In this document: positions 55,558 through 64,000 of the stretch, in pieces
Layout of the letters: each line of letters starts with the position of its first letter
Position numbering within the stretch: position 1 is the first letter of the stretch
Assembly (NCBI RefSeq): GCF_025215495.1
Contig: NZ_CP104302.1
Location: forward strand, 3,924,921-3,988,920
DNA from: Mycolicibacterium brumae
GTDB lineage: Bacteria > Actinomycetota > Actinomycetes > Mycobacteriales > Mycobacteriaceae
Reading direction: 5' to 3'
DNA length: 64,000 bases
Position numbers and translations under genes: made by a program
The notes under the pieces: model-generated
The model's database searches: none
What the model was told of the DNA's origin: nothing
Seen by the model: the letters and a program-made list of their open reading frames with translations, nothing else

Positions 55558-56778
55558 ATGCCGGACCCCTCCCCCGGAGACGTTGAGAACTTGCGTCTCG
55601 GCTCTCGTGGGATTTCGGTCATCCGGGTCCGTGAAGCCCTGATCGCGCTGGGCATGATGGAGAATCCCGATGACACCCTGGTCACCGGCGCGCACGTGAC
55701 GCTGGACCGGTTCGACGAGGAACTCGACCACGCGGTCCGGGCCTTCCAACAGCGTCGCGGACTGCTGGTCGACGGCATCGTCGGCCCGGCGACGTTCCGG
55801 GCCCTCAAAGAGGCCTCCTACCGGTTGGGCGCCCGCGTGCTGGCCCACCAGTTCGGGGCGCCGATGTACGGCGACGACGTCAACGCGCTGCAGGATCGGC
55901 TGCAGGATCTGGGCTTCTACTCCGGGGTGCTGGACGGCTACTTCGGCCTGCAGACCCACAACGCGCTGATGTCCTATCAGCGTGAGTACGGGCTCGCGCC
56001 GGACGGCATCTGCGGTCCGGAGACGCTGCGTTCGCTGTACAACCTGTCGTCGCGGGTGTCGGGCGGTTCGCTGCACGGCATCCACTCCGAGGAGCTCGTT
56101 CGGCGTTCCGGCCCGCGGCTGTCCGGCAAACGGATCATCATCGATCCGGGCCGCGGCGGCAGCGATCACGGGCTGATCAGCCAGGGCCCCGGCGGACCGA
56201 TCAGCGAGGCGGACATCCTCTGGGATCTGGCCAGCCGGCTGGAAGGCCGGATGACCGCGATCGGGATGGAGACGTTCCTGTCCCGGCCGGGCAGCCACAG
56301 CCCCGCCGACGCCGAACGCGCCGCGTTCGCCAACGACATCGGCGCGGACATCATGATCAGCCTGCGCTGCGACGGACAGACCAGCCCGAACCCCAACGGC
56401 GTCGCCTGCTACTACTTCGGCAACTCGCACGGTTCGGTGTCCACGATCGGACGGAACCTCGCCGACTTCATCCAGCGAGAAGTTGTGGCGCGCACCGGTT
56501 TACGGGATTGCCGCACCCACGGCCGGACCTGGGATCTGTTGCGGCTGACCCGGATGCCCACCGTTCAGGTGGACGTCGGCTACCTGACCAACCCGCGGGA
56601 CCGTGCCCTGCTGGTCACCCCGCAGACCCGCGACGCGGTCGCCGAGGGCATCCTCGCGGCGGTGAAGCGGCTCTACCTGCTGGGCAAGAACGATCGGCCG
56701 ACCGGAACGTTCACCTTCGCCGAGCTGCTGGCCCACGAGATGTCCGTGGAGCAGGCCGGCCGGGTCACTCGCCCCTGA
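55558..56778 (+). CDS. cwlM: CwlM, amidase-fold regulator of peptidoglycan synthesis
   Basis: 406 aa. Two peptidoglycan-binding repeats (GSRGISVIRVREALIALGM…LVDGIVGPATFRAL; YGDDVNALQDRLQDLGFYSG…DGICGPETLRSL) occupy 10-165. An amidase_3 fold follows from 188. The first zinc-ligand motif reads IDPGRGGSDHG: Arg199 replaces the usual histidine, in keeping with CwlM being a regulator rather than a hydrolase. The C-terminal PTGTFTFAELL contains threonines near the PknB phosphorylation site known to turn CwlM into an activator of MurA. No signal peptide. Confidence 0.93.
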   Translation: MPDPSPGDVENLRLGSRGISVIRVREALIALGMMENPDDTLVTGAHVTLDRFDEELDHAVRAFQQRRGLLVDGIVGPATFRALKEASYRLGARVLAHQFGAPMYGDDVNALQDRLQDLGFYSGVLDGYFGLQTHNALMSYQREYGLAPDGICGPETLRSLYNLSSRVSGGSLHGIHSEELVRRSGPRLSGKRIIIDPGRGGSDHGLISQGPGGPISEADILWDLASRLEGRMTAIGMETFLSRPGSHSPADAERAAFANDIGADIMISLRCDGQTSPNPNGVACYYFGNSHGSVSTIGRNLADFIQREVVARTGLRDCRTHGRTWDLLRLTRMPTVQVDVGYLTNPRDRALLVTPQTRDAVAEGILAAVKRLYLLGKNDRPTGTFTFAELLAHEMSVEQAGRVTRP

Positions 56779-57547
56779 CCGTCCCCCGGTCACCGGCCGT
56801 GGCGCCTGCCATCGCCGCGCCGACCGGCTGCTCCAGCCGCGCGCTGTCCAGCAACCTTTCCAGGGCGGCCTCGACCTCGGCCTTCCAGCCCAGCTCCCTA
56901 TCCAGCTCCAGGCGCAGTCGCGGGAAGTACGGGTGTGGGGACACCACGGTGAACCCCACGCCGATGAGGAACTCCGCGCCGATCATGCAGTGGCCGAAGG
57001 CGCAGTCCCCCAGCGCGAGCACCGCGTCGGCGTCGGCGTCGGTCAGTCCGGCCGGGTCGATCTCGGTGGCCGCGGCGGTGCGCCCGAACGCTTCCAGGGC
57101 CCGCACCCCGCGTCGTTTGGCGGCGGTGACGACGGCGACGATCAGATCCTCGGCCAGCCCCTCGGGCTGGCCCGGCTCGACACCCATCGATGTGAGCAGG
57201 ACCGCGTCGGCGCTCACCGGTCCGGTCGGGAATCGTTGCGCGCGCGGCACCGCATAGGGCGGGGCGTAGAGCGCGTAGCCGGTGCACGGCGGCGCTTCCC
57301 CGTCGGCCGCCTCGCCGTGCGGGACGGCGATGTGCCCGCAGGAGCCCCACTCGAGCATGACCATCGAGAGCCAGGCTTCCTTTTCGAACTCCGGATCGCT
57401 GAGGTGCTCATCGGCGGGGATGGTCTGCGGGTCGACTTCCCAGAAGACACATCGCCGCGCGTGTTTGGGAAGCTGCTCGAACCCCTCGAGTCCCAACGGA
57501 ACGATGCGAGCCGACACCAGAATTCCCAGCCTCTCCATGATCGTCAC
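56765..57547 (-). CDS. Conserved protein, GNAT acetyltransferase-like (Rv3916c-like)
   Basis: 260 aa from GTG 57547 (ATG 57538 possible). Segments YALYAPPYAVPRAQRFPTGP, then LIVAVVTAAKRRGVRALEAFG and FLIGVGFTVVSPHPYFPRLRLEL, have the layout of a GNAT fold with the acetyl-CoA region degenerate. Early part: RRCVFWEVDPQTIPAD. Substrate unknown. The 3' end overlaps the convergent cwlM by 14 bp; the gene is 46 bp downstream-facing of parB's stop on the same strand. Confidence 0.7.
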   Translation of the reverse strand: MTIMERLGILVSARIVPLGLEGFEQLPKHARRCVFWEVDPQTIPADEHLSDPEFEKEAWLSMVMLEWGSCGHIAVPHGEAADGEAPPCTGYALYAPPYAVPRAQRFPTGPVSADAVLLTSMGVEPGQPEGLAEDLIVAVVTAAKRRGVRALEAFGRTAAATEIDPAGLTDADADAVLALGDCAFGHCMIGAEFLIGVGFTVVSPHPYFPRLRLELDRELGWKAEVEAALERLLDSARLEQPVGAAMAGATAGDRGTVRGE

Positions 57548-57593
57548 AGTGACGCAATGCGCCAGTATGACCGGACCTACCCTCGCAGCGGCG

Positions 57594-58621
57594 TTATTGC
57601 CGTGTTTGGTCCATCAGTTCGACGATCCGTTGCAGATCGTCGACCGAACCGAACTCGACGACAATCTTGCCTTTGCGCTTACCGAGGCTCACGGTGACCC
57701 GGGTGTCGAAGGCGCCCGACAACCGTTCGGCGACGTCCTGCAGCCCCGGCATGTGAATGGGATTCCGGCGCTTCGGCGGCGGCGCGGCGGGACCGGCCTG
57801 ATTCGCCAACGTGACGGCCTCTTCGGTCGCCCGGACCGAGAGACCCTCGGCGACGATCCGCGCGGCGAGCTCCTCCTGGGCCTCCGGCCCGGCCTCGAGC
57901 GCCAGTAGGGCGCGGGCGTGGCCGGCCGAGACAACGCCGGCGGCCACCCGGCGCTGAACCGGGATCGGCAGTCGCAGCAGCCGGATCATATTGCTGATCA
58001 CGGGGCGGGACCGACCGATCCGGGACGCGAGTTCCTCGTGGGTGACCTCGAACTCCTCCAACAGCTGCTGGTAGGCCGCCGCCTCTTCGAGGGGGTTGAG
58101 CTGGGCGCGATGAATGTTCTCCAGCAGCGCGTCGCGGAGCATGCTGTCGTCGGAGGTCTCCCGGACGATCGCCGGGATGGTCTCCAGGCCGACGGCCTGG
58201 GTCGCGCGCCAGCGCCGCTCCCCCATCACGATCTCGTACCGGATCGGCGCCGGGACGGTAGCCGCCTCGGCCGCCGGAATCTCCCGCACGACGATCGGCT
58301 GCATCACGCCGAACTCGCGGATGGAGTGCTGCAGTTCGGCCAATGCCTCGTCGTCGAAGACCTGTCGCGGCTGCTTGGGGTTGGGCCGGATGGTCGCCGG
58401 GTCCAGTTCCCGGTACACCGCGCCGACGTCATTGGCTTCGGCGGCCTCGGCTGCGGCGCCCAACCGGGCGGCTTCGGCGACCGGCCCGCCGATGACGACA
58501 TCGGCCGCCGCGGCGCCCAGTCGGGGCCCGTTCGTCGGTGATTCGACGCCGTCGGCCGGCCCGGTCGGGATCAACGACGCCAGACCCCGCCCCAGGCCGC
58601 CCTTGCGTCGTGTTGGGTTGC

Positions 58622-58625
<4 letters not shown>
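57594..58625 (-). CDS. parB: Chromosome-partitioning protein ParB
   Basis: 343 aa. The CTP-binding/hydrolysing domain contains [20 protein letters not shown] and the GERRWRA box (135-141). The helix-turn-helix ([20 protein letters not shown], about 193-213) reads parS, and a C-terminal dimerisation domain ends [11 protein letters not shown]. It loads at the four parS sites in this window and spreads to form the partition complex. The ATG overlaps the parA stop (ATGA). Confidence 0.97.
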
Positions 58626-60378
<1,753 letters not shown>

Positions 60379-60396
60379 TCACCGGCTCCATGGAGC

Positions 60397-60410
60397 GTTT
60401 CACGTGAAAC
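60397..60410. promoter_or_regulatory. parS: parS site 3
   Basis: Perfect GTTTCACGTGAAAC in the rsmG-jag gap, 127 bp upstream of the rsmG start. Confidence 0.93.
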
Positions 60411-60897
60411 ATCAGTCGTCGGCGTACGGGGCCGGTAGACCCGGTTGCTTCCGCAGTCGGAATTCGCGCCCGGGCCCGGCCGACGGTCGCGAACCGATCA
60501 CCGTGGACCGAACCAGCGACTATCACTCTCCCCCGCACAGGCAATCCCGTTGGGGCTTGCACCGTCAACGCCGCTGCTGTCCATCCGCCGCCGCGCGACA
60601 ACGTGTCCGCGGCATCGGCGGAGGCAGCCCATGACCGCCGGCCGATGTCGCCCGCGGGCTCCCCAGGCCGACGCGCTCTCATCGACTCCGGGCTCGCACC
60701 CAAGGGCGGCCGCGTCCACAACCCGGAGCGGACGCTCTCGGGGTGGGCGTCGAAGCCCGTCGGATCAACCTTCATCCGACTTCCTCCTCCAAGGCCCACA
60801 AGCACCTCTGCCATGTTCCGCGGACGCCGCCGACATGTCCATCCCGCGGACCGCGCCACGCCCGAAAAGAATTCGCCGCCCCGGTCCGGCTGCTCAT

Positions 60898-60911
60898 GTT
60901 TCACGTGAAAC
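60898..60911. promoter_or_regulatory. parS: parS site 4
   Basis: Perfect GTTTCACGTGAAAC within TGTTTCACGTGAAACA, 42 bp downstream of the jag stop codon. Confidence 0.93.
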
Positions 60912-60952
60912 AACCGGTCCGCGACGGCAAACTACACCTATGTGATTAAGGG

Positions 60953-61489
60953 TCACTCCGCGAGGATGACGACCCGGCGCGCGGGCTCAACGCCTTCGCT
61001 CTCACTTCGAACGCCATCGATCCCGGCGACGGCGTCGTGAACGATCTTGCGTTCAAACGGCGTCATCGGAGCGAGCCGCTCACGCTCACCGGTCTCCAGC
61101 ACCCGATGGGACAGCTTCTCGCCCAGCGCCGCCAACTCCTCGCGCCGGCGACGACGCCAGCTCGCGACATCGAGCATCAGCCGGCTGCGCTCGCCGGTCT
61201 TCTGATGCACCGCCAACCGGGTCAGCTCCTGCAGCGCGTCGAGGACCTCGCCCTTGCGCCCGACCAGCTTCACCAGATCGTCGCCGCCGTCGATGCTCAC
61301 GACCGCGCGGTTGCCCTCGACGTCGAGGTCGATATCCCCGTCGAAGTCCAGCAGATCCAGTAGCTCCTCCAGGTAGTCGCCGGCGATTTCGCCTTCGGCG
61401 ACCAGGCGGTCCTCCAGCTCGGCGGGCTTGTCCTCGCCCGCCTGCTCGCTGGTCTCCGCACCCTGTTCGGTGGTCTCGATATCAGTCAT
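60953..61489 (-). CDS. jag: Jag/KhpB-type RNA-binding protein (KH-R3H)
   Basis: About 178 aa from ATG 61489, with AAGGGATGGG upstream (ATG 61492 equally possible). The acidic N-terminus is followed by a KH-like domain (VVSIDGGDDLVKLVGRKGEV, LDALQELTRLAVHQKTGERS) and an R3H domain (MTPFERKIVHDAVAGIDGVR, then SEGVEPARRVVIL). It binds RNA and in Gram-positives influences cell division. Conserved between yidC and rsmG (Rv3920c). Confidence 0.92.
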   Translation of the reverse strand: MTDIETTEQGAETSEQAGEDKPAELEDRLVAEGEIAGDYLEELLDLLDFDGDIDLDVEGNRAVVSIDGGDDLVKLVGRKGEVLDALQELTRLAVHQKTGERSRLMLDVASWRRRRREELAALGEKLSHRVLETGERERLAPMTPFERKIVHDAVAGIDGVRSESEGVEPARRVVILAE

Positions 61490-61570
61490 CATTTGGTCCC
61501 ATCCCTTCACAGATCTACACGGCCACAGCTACGGCCCGGCCGCACCGGCCATCTCGCTACCCGGCTCGGG

Positions 61571-62677
61571 TCAACGTTTGCGTTTCTTCTTCTTCGGTCT
61601 GGCGCCCGGGCGCGGAACGGAGTTCGACGGTCGCGGGGCAGCGGCGGGCGGGGCAGCGGCTCCCCCGTCGGGCTCGGCCTCCGTGCCGGTCGACGTCGTC
61701 TCCTCCACCGCCTCCGAGGACTCCGCGGGATCTTCCGCGGCATTCTTGCGGGCCCGTTTGGGCTTGGCGCCGGGCGCGGGCGCGTTGGCGGAACGACGAG
61801 CCAGCTGCTCCTGCTTCTTGGCCTCTTCTTCTTCTTCGATCTTGCCGAACACGTAGTGCTGCTGACCGAAGGTCCAGACGTTGTTGGCGAACCAGTACAG
61901 GATGATCGCCAGCGGCAGGAACGGGCCGCCGACCACGACGCCGAGCGGGAACACATACAACGCCAGCTTGTTCATGATCGCGGTCTGCGGATTGGCCGCA
62001 GCCTCGGGGCTCTGCCGGCTGATCGACGCGCGGCTGTTGAAGTAGGTCGCGACGCCGGCGGCCAGCATGACCGGGATGCCCACCGCGATCAGCGCCGGAC
62101 GGCTGAAGGCGCCGAACTGGGTGAAGGCCTCCAGACCGGTGGTCTGCGTCATATAGGCGCCCAGCGGAGCGCCGAAGAAGTTCGCGTCCAGGAAGTGCCC
62201 GACGTCGACCGCGCTGAAGAAGTAGTTCGGCAGCGAGCGGTTCTCTTCGACCGACAGGCTCAGGTGCCCGATGCCGAAGCCACCGGTGCGGTTGAACGAG
62301 CGCAACACATGGAACAGGCCGATGAACACCGGCACCTGCGCCAGCATCGGCAAGCAGCCCAGCAGCGGATTGAAGTTGTGCTCGCGCTGCAGCTTCTGCA
62401 TCTCCAGCGCCATCCGCTGGCGGTCCTTGCCGTACTTCTTCTGCAGCGCCTTGATCTGTGGCTGCAACTCCTGCATCTGCCGGGTGGTCCGGATCTGCTT
62501 CACGAACGGCTTGTACAGCAGAGCACGCAAGGTGAAGACCAGGAAGACCACCGCCAGCGCCCAGGCGAAGAAGTTCGACGGCCCCAGCAGGAAGCCGAAC
62601 AGCTTGTACCAGAGCCACATGATCCCGGAGACCGGGTAATACACGTAGTCCAGACTGGCGAAGTTGAAACTAGACAT
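61571..62677 (-). CDS. yidC: Membrane protein insertase YidC
   Basis: 368 aa from ATG 62677, which overlaps the yidD 3' end by 8 bp. Five-helix Oxa1 core: [40 protein letters not shown], then [19 protein letters not shown]. The charged cytoplasmic hairpin is [20 protein letters not shown]. The C-terminal 90 residues are Ala/Pro/Glu-rich and end PKKKKRKR, a basic tail typical of insertases without SRP-independent partners. Inserts proteins into the membrane alone or with SecYEG. Confidence 0.96.
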   Translation of the reverse strand: MSSFNFASLDYVYYPVSGIMWLWYKLFGFLLGPSNFFAWALAVVFLVFTLRALLYKPFVKQIRTTRQMQELQPQIKALQKKYGKDRQRMALEMQKLQREHNFNPLLGCLPMLAQVPVFIGLFHVLRSFNRTGGFGIGHLSLSVEENRSLPNYFFSAVDVGHFLDANFFGAPLGAYMTQTTGLEAFTQFGAFSRPALIAVGIPVMLAAGVATYFNSRASISRQSPEAAANPQTAIMNKLALYVFPLGVVVGGPFLPLAIILYWFANNVWTFGQQHYVFGKIEEEEEAKKQEQLARRSANAPAPGAKPKRARKNAAEDPAESSEAVEETTSTGTEAEPDGGAAAPPAAAPRPSNSVPRPGARPKKKKRKR

Positions 62678-62954
62678 GGAACTCGTTCCTGTCACCGGCG
62701 CACCGATGACCCTCGGGATGGGACGCCGCGACCGGTGGGATGGGATCCCAACCACCGCGGTGCCATGGACCGCACTTCAACAAACGAATGCTCGCCAGCC
62801 ACGCGCCGCGGAACAGTCCGTGCGCAGTCAACGCTTCGACGGCGTACTGACTACAGGTGGGCGTGAATCGACAACTCGGCAAGCGCATCGGCGACACCAT
62901 GTGCCGGTAGAGCTGGATGAGATAGATAAGGCCGCGCGCCACTCGATCGGTCAT
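62670..62954 (-). CDS. yidD: Membrane protein insertion efficiency factor YidD
   Basis: 94 aa from ATG 62954 overlapping the rnpA stop (ATGA). [20 protein letters not shown], then [20 protein letters not shown] and [13 protein letters not shown] show all conserved cysteines of the YidD family. A small peripheral or membrane-associated helper acting beside YidC, consistent with the gene order rpmH-rnpA-yidD-yidC. Confidence 0.95.
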   Translation of the reverse strand: MTDRVARGLIYLIQLYRHMVSPMRLPSCRFTPTCSQYAVEALTAHGLFRGAWLASIRLLKCGPWHRGGWDPIPPVAASHPEGHRCAGDRNEFHV

Positions 62955-63304
62955 CGCCGACAACCCCGCGCGATGCCGGCGCCCAGTTGCCGACTCAGAT
63001 CCTGTGACGGGGCCAGCGCGCTACTCGGCAGCGCGCGCACCACCACATTGTCCGCGGGGTGCAGATCATCGAGGAACTCGCGGACGCAGTGCCGCACCCG
63101 TCGCGACACCCGATGCCGCACCACGGCGTTGCCGACGGACTTGCCGACGATCAAGCCGACTCTCGGTCCGGGAGTCTCGGTTGAATCGATGCTGGCGCCG
63201 TGATGGAGGTACACCACGAGATCGGGTTGCACTGTCCGCTTACCGCTGCGGACGGTGCGACCGAACTCCGTGGATCTCGTCATCCGGTGCCGAGCTGGGA
63301 GCAC
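62951..63304 (-). CDS. rnpA: Ribonuclease P protein component
   Basis: 117 aa from a [23 protein letters not shown] opens the protein and the RNR-type motif [20 protein letters not shown] is present. It binds the RNase P RNA and pre-tRNA 5' leader. It lies 23 bp after rpmH, the universal arrangement near the origin. Confidence 0.96.
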   Translation of the reverse strand: MLPARHRMTRSTEFGRTVRSGKRTVQPDLVVYLHHGASIDSTETPGPRVGLIVGKSVGNAVVRHRVSRRVRHCVREFLDDLHPADNVVVRALPSSALAPSQDLSRQLGAGIARGCRR

Positions 63305-63327
63305 AGTCCCCGCCTACCCGGCAGAGA

Positions 63328-63471
63328 TCAAGCAGTCAGCGAACGACGGCCCTTGCCCCGCCGGGCGGACACGATGGCCCGTCCGGCACGCGTGCGCATC
63401 CGCAGCCGGAAGCCGTGCACACGTGCACGACGCCGGTTGTTCGGCTGGAAGGTCCGCTTGCCCTTGGCCAC
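63328..63471 (-). CDS. rpmH: 50S ribosomal protein L34
   Basis: 47 aa: (M)[20 protein letters not shown], then [20 protein letters not shown] and RRSLTA, a complete L34. The start is a GTG at 63471 with AGGAGAG about nine bases before. It is first in the rpmH-rnpA-yidD-yidC-jag-rsmG-parA-parB series; its promoter must lie in the following intergenic region. Confidence 0.97.
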   Translation of the reverse strand: MAKGKRTFQPNNRRRARVHGFRLRMRTRAGRAIVSARRGKGRRSLTA

Positions 63472-64000
63472 GGCTGTCTCTCCTCATTACATCTGGCGGC
63501 CGTGCCACTCTCGCCGGACCTGATGTCCGACTCGGGTGACCCGGTCGCCGCTTCCCAAGCTTCGCGCGTTCCGCATCGCGAACCGGCGCGGTCCCGGAAA
63601 CTTCCCGGTCGCAGCCGTATCGCCGACGTCTGGGCGACTGTTCGAGGGTACTTATCGCGCTAGTCCGGGTCAAACCACGATCGGGCGACCTCGGCAAACA
63701 GATTGATTGTGACCATTCGGTTGGTGCCCCGCGATAAAACTGTTAGCTTCTGCCAATCGCTTCAACCAGAGCGCGCCACAACGCAGACCAACCATGCCAG
63801 ACCAACCACCGATCGTGTCGACACCGCAGGTCACCCCGCATGTCGCGCCTTGATCTCGCCGCTTCGTCGGCCGGTCCGGACCTGGTGGGAAGGCGCCTCT
63901 TCCACCGACTATCCACATCTGTGGATAACCTTGTGGACGAACGAAGCGCGTCGCGCGCTCCAGTTTCCGCGAAACGGCAGGCTGCACAGGGGGATCATTG
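63472..64000. other. rpmH-dnaA intergenic region (partial, 529 bp)
   Basis: No gene is seen. It holds the rpmH leader, an AT-richer patch near 63700-63760 and three DnaA-box-like sites at 63909-63940. The last bases, AGGGGGATCATTG, look like a ribosome-binding site followed by a TTG: mycobacterial dnaA commonly starts with TTG, so dnaA may begin at 63998 on the plus strand, with only its first codon inside the window. Confidence 0.55.
63909..63940. promoter_or_regulatory. DnaA boxes upstream of dnaA
   Basis: CTATCCACA (63909-63917, 8/9 match), TGTGGATAA (63920-63928, perfect complement of TTATCCACA) and TGTGGACGA (63932-63940, 8/9 match) lie within 32 bp. Such boxes near the dnaA promoter are expected for autoregulation and origin function. 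Confidence 0.7.

Overview
The window looks like the oriC-proximal chromosome of a rapidly growing mycobacterium (Mycolicibacterium type). Evidence: high G+C, frequent GTG/TTG starts, start-stop overlaps of the GTGA/ATGA kind, and a gene order (dnaB, rplI-rpsR-ssb-rpsF, ponA1, ino1, leuS, then pcnA, murJ/mviN, sigM, trxB-trxA, cwlM, parB-parA, rsmG, jag, yidC, yidD, rnpA, rpmH) that I recognise from Mycobacterium, in the M. smegmatis-like arrangement. The right edge reaches the rpmH-dnaA intergenic region with DnaA boxes; the last three bases may be the dnaA start codon. No rRNA, tRNA or CRISPR array was seen.

Region 1 (1-22,324) is an accessory island of nested mobile elements and defence-like genes. 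On the minus strand lie the 5' part of a PLD (phospholipase D-like) protein, probably a helicase, and a 1329-aa Eco57I/PglX-type adenine methyltransferase. Upstream of them on the same strand is a four-gene tyrosine-recombinase operon of Tn554-like design ('element A'), which ends abruptly inside a type I restriction hsdM gene. The hsdM gene can be rebuilt from three pieces (19229-19145, 13963-13236, 10562-10519). They are separated by an IS3-family element (13964-19144, GAA target duplication) and an IS21-family element (10563-13235, CCCAGA duplication). The IS3 element is itself interrupted, between orfA and orfB, by a complete 3.9-kb Tn554-family transposon ('element B', 14981-18858). hsdM also carries a frameshift at a nine-base homopolymer. 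A CoiA-like nuclease gene and an IS1634-type insertion sequence complete the island.

Region 2 (22,475-44,744) is conserved core: dnaB with a class 3 mini-intein in its P-loop, a DnaA-box cluster upstream of dnaB, the rpsF-ssb-rpsR-rplI ribosomal operon, an alpha/beta hydrolase, a GT87 glycosyltransferase, ponA1, a DUF5318 gene, a DUF1707 gene, padR-ino1, a MarR regulator, a glucosylglycerate hydrolase, an SDR, leuS, an Mtc28-like secreted protein, YqgE, an MFS protein and a mycothiol-dependent isomerase-like protein.

Region 3 (44,701-64,000) is the left shoulder of the origin: a calcium-loop protein and pcnA, then a plus-strand run (small membrane protein, Nudix hydrolase, DUF6049, MurJ-pseudokinase, SigM, thioredoxin reductase and thioredoxin, CwlM). 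After that comes the minus-strand chromosome-segregation and membrane-insertion operon from rpmH to parB, with four identical 14-bp parS cores within 1.4 kb. The usual anti-sigma gene between sigM and trxB is absent.
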